A DNA stretch of 39,121 bases, taken from contig JAFGXQ010000152.1 of assembly GCA_016936575.1 (NCBI GenBank), positions 1 to 39,121 on the forward strand, in the 5' to 3' direction. This DNA comes from Deltaproteobacteria bacterium (GTDB taxonomy: Bacteria; Myxococcota_A; Polyangia; JAAYKL01). The notes beneath the pieces were generated by a model. That model saw only the letters and a list, made by a program, of their open reading frames with translations. It ran no database searches and had not been told where the DNA came from. Position numbers and translations under genes: made by a program. Position 1 is the first letter of the stretch, and each line of letters starts with the position of its first letter. Positions 1 through 6,417 of the stretch are shown one piece after another.

Positions 1-113
1 CGTTTGTCCGCGCTTCGCTCGTCGTTTGTCCGCGCTTCGCTCGTCGTTTGTCCGCGCTTCGCTCGTCGTTTGTCCGCGCTTCGCTCGCTTTGCGAGCTTC
101 GGCGGATCGTTGA
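1..113. repeat. R1 hairpin repeat, tandem form
   Basis: Three perfect 22-bp units (1-22, 23-44, 45-66; each starts CGTTTGTCCGCG) run into a full-length unit at 67-113. The full unit carries a nested inverted repeat: outer arms TCCGC (73-77) and GCGGA (102-106), inner arms GCTCGC (83-88) and GCGAGC (92-97) around a TTT loop. Further copies lie at 201-243 and 4026-4068. The array may extend beyond the left edge of the window. The reading frame through it is an artefact of the repeat. Confidence 0.9.
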
Positions 114-200
114 CTTCGAATTTAGAGATACGATTTTTTGCAACACGTTGTGTTTTTGAACGAATAGATAGCGGACGACAATTGAAATTCGTCTGTGGCT

Positions 201-243
201 TGTCCGCGCTTCGCTCGCTTTGCGAGCTCCGGCGGATCGTTGA
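201..243. repeat. R1 hairpin repeat, single copy before the GIY-YIG gene
   Basis: Positions 201-240 match 71-110 with one mismatch (T99 versus C229), and both continue into TGA. The copy ends 13 bp before the GIY-YIG start codon, so the hairpin (213-227) lies just upstream of that gene's ribosome binding site. The roughly 90 bp between this copy and the tandem array shows no gene. Confidence 0.88.
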
Positions 244-256
244 TTTGGAGGTTGAT

Positions 257-502
257 ATGTATGTATATTTATTGAGGAGCCGAGACTGGCCTGAACAAAA
301 GTATGTTGGGGTTACTTCCGATTTCGAGAGACGGCTGATGGAACACAATTTGGGAAGTGTCACAGCAACATATAAATTTCGTCCATGGAGATGTGAAGTA
401 AAAATATGGTTTGACGCGCCTCACAAAGCCGAGCAGTTTGAACAATATCTGAAGTCCGGAAGTGGACGCGCCTTCGCACAAAAACGACTTTGGTCCGTTT
501 AA
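257..502 (+). CDS. Small GIY-YIG domain nuclease-like protein
   Basis: The 81-residue protein is a single GIY-YIG domain. The GIY-equivalent is MYVYLL at the N-terminus and the YIG-equivalent is KYVGVT around residues 15-20. The catalytic-type Arg lies in FERRLMEHN, and a conserved tail LKSGSGRAFAQ follows. Its length fits the short UPF0213/YhbQ-like branch, which are DNA nucleases or structure-specific DNA-binding proteins. ATG 257 is chosen because GGAGG (246-250) precedes it at good spacing; the longer open frame upstream only reads through R1 repeats. The gene stands alone with R1 copies immediately upstream, which suggests a physical or functional link between this nuclease and the hairpin repeat. 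The domain call is secure; the role is not known from sequence. Confidence 0.85.
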   Translation: MYVYLLRSRDWPEQKYVGVTSDFERRLMEHNLGSVTATYKFRPWRCEVKIWFDAPHKAEQFEQYLKSGSGRAFAQKRLWSV

Positions 503-520
503 AAATGGCGATGGGTTGGA

Positions 521-572
521 CAAAAAAGGGGGTCTGGTCGCGACAATTGACAGTTTTCGCTTTTTTCGCTGC
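521..572. repeat. R4 dispersed hairpin repeat, copy 1
   Basis: It shares the core GCGACAATTGACAGTTTTCG with 3704-3723 and similar flanks. Possible stem: an A/G-rich left arm (about 525-531) with CTTTTTT (560-566), partly through G-U pairs. The rest of 503-687 shows no gene. Confidence 0.7.
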
Positions 573-687
573 CTCATCACAAAACGCTTGCAGTGATTAT
601 ACGCCGGCACCACTCGCCGTTCTGTGGTTTTGTTGCAAAAAAAATGAATTTTATGGCAAAAATCGGGTGTTAAAATTACGTAAAAAA

Positions 688-3540
688 TTACTCACCCACA
701 TACTCAAAGCAACCGATATCTACATAATCTATACTACCGATACCCGTATTGCTCACACCATCAACGTCATATCGCTCATTTTCTTCCAAGTCGAGTGTCG
801 GCGCCAAGCCACTGTCGGCCGCATCGACACAAGGAGAATTGTCCTGCAAGTGGAGATCAATTTCCAAATCGGTCGCACCCACACCCCAAATATCGACGCG
901 CGTATTCACCGGCGCCGGCGTACTGAGCGGCGGTGAAAATGTAAGCTGATCATTGAGCACGCCGGTGACCGTGCGCGCCACACCGTCGTCGCCGATTTCG
1001 ATAACAAAATTATTGAACACCAGACCGGTCAAGTAGCTGAGGAGGACGGTATTGACGGTGGCGACCTCCGTCGTAAAGGTGGTCTCCAACGGCGCATTTA
1101 CATACAATGGATTTGCGTCTACCATACCGTCCCCGACATACACGCCATCGCGAATATTGCTGTAAGAAACCGTAATCGCACCGTTGTCTGCCACGATTTC
1201 TTCTGGGAAATTACCGTACAGATTGGCGTTGTCAATCTCTAGCGGACAATCGTCTAGACAGAACACGGCGCCGCCTTCCGCAGCGGCATTTCCACTTACC
1301 GTGCACGCGTTGATGACACTCGCATAATCCCATGGATAGTAGAGTGCGCCACCGCCGTTGGCGGCTTGGTTATCGTTGAGCAGACTGTTTTCCAGCAACT
1401 CCGCATACCCGTATATGGCCCCGCCCGAATCCGCCGTATTCTGTGTAAAACGGCTATCCACGATGCTGGCAACCCCGCCGCGAATCGCCCCCCCCTGCGC
1501 CGCCGCGACATTTTCGCTAAACGTACTATCGGTGACGTTTGCAATTCTGCCATACAGCGCACCGCCATTCGCGGATGCGACGTTATTGGAAAAGGTGCTT
1601 CGTGTCGTATCGATTTCTGCCCAGTCACCGCCGGCAATCGCGCCACCGTTGGCGGCGTCATTTTCCGTGAATGTGCAATCCGTAAAGTGACCGTGCTTTT
1701 CGGCCGTCGCTTCCAAGTAAACAGCGCCGCCGTCATTGGAAGAAACATTCCCGTAAAATGCACAAGTATCAAAGTCTACATTGGGCATGTTATCCATGTG
1801 AATCGCACCACCGCTATTCATTTGCGATTCGTTATTGGTAAAGGTGCTGTTGCTGATGACCCTGGTAACGGAAATGGACACACCGTTTGAATAGATGGCA
1901 CCGCCGCGATCGGCCGTATTGCCATCAAATGTACACTGATCAATCAGCGCGGGGGTTCCGGTCAATGCGCCGCCGTCAGAATAAGCATAGTTGTTTTTGA
2001 ATACCGAGTTGGTAACTTCGGTACCCAATCCGCACGACAGCGCCCCGGCACTCTCGATGGCCCAGTTGTCCTCAAACGTGCACTGGTCCACCCGGCCGAA
2101 AGAAAGGCCCACCGCACCGGAGTATCTAGCGTGATTGTCGGCAAATATGCAGTCGTAATATACCGTTTCGGCGCCGCTGCTTGCCGCGCCGTGTCCATTG
2201 TTCGCAGAATTCTCAATGAATTCACAATGGGAAATTTCACCAGTGGTCGTTAACCCGGAACGAAATAGTGCACCGTTGGAACTAAACGCACTATTGTGAG
2301 TAAACAGGCTGTTAGTAATGACTTGATGTCCTGTAAAATCAGGATTGGACGTAAAGAAGGCGCCGCCCCGGTTGGCGGAATTGCTGTCGAAAACACAGTT
2401 ATCGATAGGCGGAACCGCATTGATATTGGCCATTCCGCCACCGTCATCGGCCGTATTGTTCAAAAATGTGCAATTCACCACGGTGGGTGATGCTTGGTCA
2501 TTCAACATTCCGCCGCCTTGGCTATCGATGTCAATGCCGTCGGCTACCCCGTTTGTAACCGTAAAACCGTCCAGCCGTGCATTGTCCGCGCCGCGCACAA
2601 CGTGGAGGCTGTTGTCCGACGAGTCCTGCGATATGCCGATATCACCGTCCAGCACCGTCACATTGCTCTGCCAATCCCGCTGGCTGCGCAGGGTCTCATC
2701 GCCGAAAAAGCCGCCGTACATATCGACGCCAGAGATCAATTGAATTGAATCGTTTCGGTCGATTCCCTGCGTGGGATAATACGTACCCGCCGCCACCCAA
2801 ATCTCACAATTCCCATAATATTCAGCCAATGACAACCCACGCGCGACCGACGCTGCGGCATTGTCCCAACTTCTTCCATCGTCCCCGTCATCCCCATCAT
2901 CTTTTTTGACATACACGAGACAACGCTCACACGACGGCCCGGTCCAACCGGCCTCACACTCTGTTCCCGTATCGGTATCCGTATCGGTATCCGCGTCTGT
3001 ATCCGCGTCCGTGTCCGTATCAGAGTCCGTGTCAGAGTCCGTGTCAGAGTCCGTGTCAGAGTCCGTGTCAGAGTCCGTGTCGGCGTCCGTATCAGAGTCT
3101 GTATCGGCGTCCGTATCCGTGTCTGTATCCGTATCCGTGTCTGCGTCCGTGTCAGAATCCGTGTCAGAATCCGTATCTGCATCCGTATCCGCATCCGTGT
3201 CAGAATCCGTATCCGTATCTGCGTCCGTATCCGTATCCGTATCCGCGTCCGTATCCGCATCCGTATCCGTATCCGTGTCTGCGTCCGTGTCTGTGTCTGT
3301 GTCTGTATCCGTATCCGTATCTGTGTCAGTATCCGTATCTGTGTCCGTATCCGTATCCGCGTCCGTATCTGTATCCGCGTCCGTATCCGCATCCGTATCC
3401 GTATCCGTATCCGCGTCGGAATTCATGTCCGCTCCCGAATCCGTTTCGGAGTCGGTATCGGTGGATGCGGTATTCTCCCCGCATGCAATACACAAAACGA
3501 TTAAAAAAGTGATTAAAAGATAAACGAGTAATTTTGACAT
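688..3540 (-). CDS. Secreted lipoprotein: Asp-Thr repeat linker, EGF-like motif and parallel beta-helix domain
   Basis: A 950-residue surface lipoprotein. A hydrophobic signal (residues 4-19) ends in an IAC lipobox-like motif with Cys20 as the likely lipidated residue. Residues about 43-191 are almost entirely Asp-Thr, Asp-Ala or Asp-Ser dipeptides, probably an extended acidic linker. A short EGF-like Cys motif ([10 protein letters not shown]) follows. The rest is a right-handed parallel beta-helix of the polymorphic-outer-membrane-protein type, with many GGA(I/L/V) and N(N/T)A turns and an entry region containing [19 protein letters not shown] and YGGFFGDE. The start ATG at 3540 has AAGGGGA upstream; an in-frame extension to 3684 would destroy the signal peptide. 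The family suggests adhesion or surface display; no catalytic function can be assigned. It is monocistronic with its own promoter. Confidence 0.85.
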   Translation of the reverse strand: MSKLLVYLLITFLIVLCIACGENTASTDTDSETDSGADMNSDADTDTDTDADTDADTDTDADTDTDTDTDTDTDTDTDTDTDTDTDADTDTDTDADTDADTDTDTDADTDTDSDTDADTDADTDSDTDSDTDADTDTDTDTDTDADTDSDTDADTDSDTDSDTDSDTDSDTDSDTDTDADTDADTDTDTDTGTECEAGWTGPSCERCLVYVKKDDGDDGDDGRSWDNAAASVARGLSLAEYYGNCEIWVAAGTYYPTQGIDRNDSIQLISGVDMYGGFFGDETLRSQRDWQSNVTVLDGDIGISQDSSDNSLHVVRGADNARLDGFTVTNGVADGIDIDSQGGGMLNDQASPTVVNCTFLNNTADDGGGMANINAVPPIDNCVFDSNSANRGGAFFTSNPDFTGHQVITNSLFTHNSAFSSNGALFRSGLTTTGEISHCEFIENSANNGHGAASSGAETVYYDCIFADNHARYSGAVGLSFGRVDQCTFEDNWAIESAGALSCGLGTEVTNSVFKNNYAYSDGGALTGTPALIDQCTFDGNTADRGGAIYSNGVSISVTRVISNSTFTNNESQMNSGGAIHMDNMPNVDFDTCAFYGNVSSNDGGAVYLEATAEKHGHFTDCTFTENDAANGGAIAGGDWAEIDTTRSTFSNNVASANGGALYGRIANVTDSTFSENVAAAQGGAIRGGVASIVDSRFTQNTADSGGAIYGYAELLENSLLNDNQAANGGGALYYPWDYASVINACTVSGNAAAEGGAVFCLDDCPLEIDNANLYGNFPEEIVADNGAITVSYSNIRDGVYVGDGMVDANPLYVNAPLETTFTTEVATVNTVLLSYLTGLVFNNFVIEIGDDGVARTVTGVLNDQLTFSPPLSTPAPVNTRVDIWGVGATDLEIDLHLQDNSPCVDAADSGLAPTLDLEENERYDVDGVSNTGIGSIDYVDIGCFEYVGE
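2967..3415. repeat. 6-bp coding minisatellite (Asp-Thr linker)
   Basis: About 450 bp of degenerate hexamers (plus strand GTATCC, GTGTCC, GCGTCC, GTCAGA and similar) encode the Asp-(Thr/Ala/Ser) run of the lipoprotein on the minus strand. Because the unit is a multiple of three, unit gain or loss keeps the frame and would only change linker length. The antisense Ser-Val frame is a by-product. Confidence 0.9.
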
Positions 3541-3639
3541 AACGTTCCCCTTATGGAACCGACTCGCCGAATTGAGACCGACCTTCGGTAAGTTCCAAAG
3601 GAATACGCAACAAGGCTGATTGGGGCTCCATCTATAACT

Positions 3640-3668
3640 ATTATGCTGGTTTTGCATGGGGATGACAA
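3640..3668 (-). promoter_or_regulatory. Sigma70-type promoter of the beta-helix lipoprotein gene
   Basis: Read on the minus strand: -35 TTGTCA (3668-3663), a 17-bp spacer, and -10 CATAAT (3645-3640). It lies about 100 bp upstream of the ATG at 3540. Both boxes and the spacing are close to consensus. Confidence 0.6.
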
Positions 3669-3682
3669 TAACGATAATTATC
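3664..3682 (-). promoter_or_regulatory. Fur-box-like operator overlapping the -35 box
   Basis: The minus-strand 19-mer GATAATTATCGTTATTGTC matches the classical 19-bp Fur box at 14 of 19 positions by eye. It overlaps the -35 element, the position expected for an iron-dependent repressor. AT-rich DNA can give such matches by chance. Confidence 0.3.
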
Positions 3683-3686
3683 AATA

Positions 3687-3736
3687 CAAAAAGGAGTCAG
3701 GTTGCGACAATTGACAGTTTTCGCCTCCTTTGCTGA
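3687..3736. repeat. R4 dispersed hairpin repeat, copy 2
   Basis: Second copy of the element at 521-572, sharing GCGACAATTGACAGTTTTCG. Here the flanks form a perfect stem, AAAGGAG (3690-3696) with CTCCTTT (3725-3731). It overlaps the 3' end of the decayed membrane-protein gene at 3697-4272. Confidence 0.7.
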
Positions 3737-4272
3737 ACAAGCAACGCTACCACCAGCCCCACCACTCCCCCCAAATAACTCGAATTATGAATCACCCCCA
3801 CCACCGCAAACCGCCGCAACACCTCCCCCTACAACTCCCGCTCCCATCCCATGAATGTAATCGCCTGTCCTCCTTCGCCAACGGCTACGGCGGATCTTAA
3901 AAACAGGAACCATCCGAGGATTGCCCCGACGCAAAATGCCACCACCGCACACCCAAACACAATTCCGAATCCATGCAGAACGTCTTGCCTCGCCGTTGCA
4001 AGGTCATCGCTGTTGAACCGCATGTCGTTTGTCCGCGCTTCGCTCCTTCGGAGCTTCGGCGGATCGTCAAAATTTGAATTGCCCCCACCCACCACGTGGC
4101 CAGAAAGCCGATGATTGCAACGAACACCCGAGTATTCCGGGGAAATCGTGTAGCTGATTTGGTCGTGAATTGTGCCGTACATGCCGCCGATGATGCCGCC
4201 CAACAGAACGTAGGGAATGATTCTGTTCCAGTTGCGCACTTGGGGATATAGCCAATAGCGGTTGAGTTTCAT
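3697..4272 (-). pseudogene. Decayed small membrane protein gene, interrupted by an R1 repeat
   Basis: Reading on the minus strand from ATG 4272, one frame gives a plausible N-terminus (MKLNRYWLYPQVRNWNRIIP, then a Gly-rich membrane segment ending SPEYSG). The protein-like signal then moves to another frame (VFVAIIGFLATWWVG, about 4127-4085). It meets an R1 repeat (4026-4068), returns to the first frame for a second membrane segment (GIVFGCAVVAFCVGAILGWF), hits a stop at 3829, and continues in a further frame (VIHNSSYLGGVVGLVVALL) to a TGA at 3697. Three frames of membrane-protein-like sequence on one strand, with a repeat in the middle, point to a broken gene of a multi-pass membrane protein of perhaps 170-190 residues. 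The intact family's function is unknown to me. Sequencing errors could explain the frame shifts but not the repeat. Confidence 0.65.
4026..4068. repeat. R1 hairpin repeat inside a decayed gene
   Basis: Same unit as at 67-113, with outer arms TCCGC (4032-4036) and GCGGA (4059-4063). The inner stem differs: GCTCC (4042-4046) and GGAGC (4050-4054) around TTC, in place of GCTCGC/GCGAGC around TTT. Both halves of the stem changed together, so the hairpin itself appears to be kept. Confidence 0.85.
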
Positions 4273-4390
4273 ATTTAGGGAACGCGGAATGGCAGCGATT
4301 CATTCCTTTCCACATGCGCAGTTTGCCGTGCCGGAAATCAGACAAAACCCCTTCACTTATGCATAAATGCAGGGAATTTGTCTGATATGG

Positions 4391-4439
4391 TTTAAAATTT
4401 GTTATTTTAGTATACCGATAGTACCCTAAAACAAATTAA
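4391..4439. promoter_or_regulatory. Inverted repeat upstream of abiE (candidate operator)
   Basis: The right arm CTAAAACAAAT (4426-4436) is the reverse complement of the left arm ATTTGTTATTTTAG (4397-4410), allowing a small bulge. The sequence ATATGGTTTAAAAT (4385-4398) recurs as ATATAGTTTAAAAT (4457-4470). The region is AT-rich and likely holds the promoter; TTGCAT (4453-4458) is a possible -35 box. Known AbiEi antitoxins repress their own operon by binding inverted repeats upstream, which this arrangement fits. Confidence 0.45.
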
Positions 4440-4480
4440 ATCAAACCAATTCTTGCATATAGTTTAAAATAGTGACAAAA

Positions 4481-4499
4481 AGAGTACCATGGGTACTCT
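4481..4499. promoter_or_regulatory. Perfect palindrome centred on the abiEi start codon
   Basis: AGAGTACC (4481-4488) and GGTACTCT (4492-4499) are exact reverse complements, separated only by the ATG start codon. The left arm also carries the AGAG that serves as a weak ribosome binding site. It could be a repressor site or an mRNA hairpin hiding the start. A related half site (AGTACCC, 4420-4426) lies in the upstream inverted repeat. Confidence 0.55.
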
Positions 4500-5268
4500 G
4501 AAATCACATAAATTAAACCATTTGCTCCAAAAGGCACCTCCCAACGCCGTAATCACATCTCAGTTTCTGGCAGAGAACAGCATCCCCAAGGAGCTGGCCA
4601 GAAAATATGTGACATCCGATTGGCTGACACGAATAGGCCGCGGTGCGTATATCCGTACCGGTGACACTGTGGACTGGCAAGGGGCACTGTATGCGAAGCA
4701 GTCTCAATTGGGGCTCTCCGTTCATGCTGGCGGGTTGACTGCTCTGCAAATGAAGGGACTGGGGCATTACCTCCCCATGGCAGAGGAAACGATACATCTG
4801 TTTTCTGACGGCCCAGAGAGGCTGCCAGACTGGTTTAAAAGATATGACTGGGGGACGACCATCGAACATCACAGCGGCGTGCTGTTCGACCTGTCCGCGA
4901 GTGCCTCGCTTTCGAGTGTTCTTCATAAAGGGTTTGAAATTCAAATCTCATCGCCGGATCGGGCAGCATTTGAAATGCTCTCTCTAGTGAAAACCAATGA
5001 CGACTTTGATGCAGCGCGTACCGTTTTTGATGGTTTAACCAGCCTGCGCCCCAAAGAAGTGCAGCGTCTATTGGTAGCGTGCCGCTCAGTGAGAGTCAAA
5101 CGTACCTTCCTCTGGATGGCAAAGGACTGCGGTCACCCCTGGGTGAAGCATTTGGATGTATCTGGCGTGGACCTCGGCAAAGGCAAGCGCGCGATATACC
5201 GGAACGGTCGTCTGGATAAAGAGTATCAAATCACTGTTCCCAGGGACTCAGGGGAGGCACATGTTTAA
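4489..5268 (+). CDS. abiEi: AbiEi-type antitoxin (type IV toxin-antitoxin)
   Basis: The 259-residue protein has an N-terminal winged-helix segment (about residues 5-60, including SQFLAENSIPKELARKYV and WLTRIGRGAYIRTG) and a C-terminal AbiEi antitoxin domain (about 75-240). It is the antitoxin partner of the nucleotidyltransferase encoded next and, in characterised systems, also an autorepressor. The 8-bp overlap with the toxin gene is typical of abiE operons and couples their translation. The start is set by the first ATG in frame, which sits in the loop of a palindrome. Characterised AbiE systems abort phage infection or stabilise mobile elements. Identification is by family pattern and by its partner. 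Confidence 0.85.
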   Translation: MGTLKSHKLNHLLQKAPPNAVITSQFLAENSIPKELARKYVTSDWLTRIGRGAYIRTGDTVDWQGALYAKQSQLGLSVHAGGLTALQMKGLGHYLPMAEETIHLFSDGPERLPDWFKRYDWGTTIEHHSGVLFDLSASASLSSVLHKGFEIQISSPDRAAFEMLSLVKTNDDFDAARTVFDGLTSLRPKEVQRLLVACRSVRVKRTFLWMAKDCGHPWVKHLDVSGVDLGKGKRAIYRNGRLDKEYQITVPRDSGEAHV

Positions 5269-6163
5269 TCCCGTATACGCCAGCCAGGTGCGGCTATTGC
5301 TGCAAGTGCTCCCCATTGTAAACCAGCATCAATGCTTTGCGCTCAAAGGCGGCACGGCGATCAATTTGTTTGTGCAGGATATGCCGCGGTTATCGGTGGA
5401 TATTGATTTGGCGTACCTGCCATTGAACGACCGAAGCACCGCCCTTGCAGAAATCTCCAGCGCTCTGGATACCATTGGCGACACAATCAAAGCCACCATT
5501 GCCCAAACATCGGTACAGCGCAACCCCGACACACCGAGACTGGTGGTGAACGCCCCCAATGCCCAAATCAAAATCGAACCCAACACCGTTTTCAGAGGGG
5601 CCATACGTGAACCGTCGCTGGCAGTACTCTGCGACAACGCACAGGAAGAATTTGAACAATTTGTTGAATGCAGCATGCTCTCGATTGCCGACCTGTACGG
5701 CAGCAAAATCTGCGCCGCACTCGACCGGCAGCACCCGCGGGACCTGTTTGATGTTCATTTGATGCTGGAAAAAATCGGGCTCACCAATGACATCCGCACC
5801 GCGTTTGTCGTCTACCTGGCAGGCCATCCCCGCCCCATTGCTGAAATACTTCAACCCAACGAGCAGCCCCTCGAAGACATCTTTACCAAACAGTTCAAAG
5901 GAATGACCAGCGAGCCCGTTTCATTGGAAACGCTCACCCAAACCCGTCGCCAAATCATAGAACTGATTCAAAAGGACCTATCGAACAACGAGCGCCGGTT
6001 TCTGCTCTCCCTCAAACAGGGCGAACCCAACTGGCAGCTTCTCCCTGTACCCCACTTGGCTCAGCTACCTGCCATTCAGTGGAAGCTGCGCAACATTGAG
6101 CGCATGTCCAAAGAGAAACACCAACAAAGCACCGACAAATTGAAACAGGTTTTAGAGCTGTAG
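5261..6163 (+). CDS. abiEii: AbiEii-type nucleotidyltransferase toxin
   Basis: The 300-residue protein belongs to the AbiEii/AbiGii nucleotidyltransferase toxin family. It shows the N-terminal motif ALKGGTAINLF (about residues 28-38), the catalytic pair in LSVDIDLAYL, the supporting strand QIKIEPN, and the later motif SKICAALDRQHPRDLFDVHLML. Toxins of this family transfer nucleotides, in characterised cases to tRNA acceptor ends, and slow growth. ATG 5261 is chosen over the longer frame because GGGGAGG (5251-5257) precedes it and it gives the usual short overlap with abiEi. All core motifs look intact, so the system should be active. It is followed by a hairpin terminator. Confidence 0.9.
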   Translation: MFNPVYASQVRLLLQVLPIVNQHQCFALKGGTAINLFVQDMPRLSVDIDLAYLPLNDRSTALAEISSALDTIGDTIKATIAQTSVQRNPDTPRLVVNAPNAQIKIEPNTVFRGAIREPSLAVLCDNAQEEFEQFVECSMLSIADLYGSKICAALDRQHPRDLFDVHLMLEKIGLTNDIRTAFVVYLAGHPRPIAEILQPNEQPLEDIFTKQFKGMTSEPVSLETLTQTRRQIIELIQKDLSNNERRFLLSLKQGEPNWQLLPVPHLAQLPAIQWKLRNIERMSKEKHQQSTDKLKQVLEL

Positions 6164-6245
6164 GGCTCGGGGGACACGCTTCATCTGCGTTACAGTCAGG
6201 GACCAAGTCAGAGACCGGAAGTTGAGTTTGCTCGCTAAATAATAA

Positions 6246-6277
6246 AAACCCCGCAACCAATTACAATTACGGGGTTT
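6246..6277. terminator. Hairpin terminator after the abiE operon
   Basis: AAACCCCG (6246-6253) pairs with CGGGGTTT (6270-6277) across a 16-nt AT-rich loop. A T-run is short on the plus strand and longer on the minus strand, so it may work in both directions. Confidence 0.6.
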
Positions 6278-6282
6278 CTCGC

Positions 6283-6345
6283 AAGCCAACGCCGGTGAAA
6301 AAATCAAGCTTGCTGGATTTTTTCGGCCGCGTCGGCGAAGCAGCA
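6283..6345. repeat. R3 repeat, copy A (direct repeat with 9411-9473)
   Basis: 55 bp (6283-6337) are identical to 9411-9465, then one mismatch and seven more identical bases. Inside is a stem GAAAAAATC (6297-6305) / GATTTTTTC (6316-6324) with a 10-nt loop. The rest of the gap to the helicase (6346-6417) contains two short hairpins (GCAGC/GCTGC and GGGAC/GTCCC) and no gene. Confidence 0.9.
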
Positions 6346-6417
6346 AAGCTGCGGACGTAGGGAGACCAAGGGGACGTAGTCCCGTTCACCCTCTAAAGTG
6401 CATAACTATCATTTGGC

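Noticed and set aside
1..66. Tandem 22-bp units considered as a CRISPR array
   Set aside because: The units are directly adjacent with no spacers, and other copies stand alone elsewhere; no cas gene is present.
26..256. N-terminal extension of the GIY-YIG frame
   Set aside because: It only translates R1 repeats, and a good ribosome binding site precedes ATG 257.
2861..3523. 220-codon plus-strand frame made of Ser-Val and Ser-Ala repeats
   Set aside because: It is the antisense of the Asp-Thr minisatellite in the minus-strand lipoprotein gene, with no independent start signal or fold.
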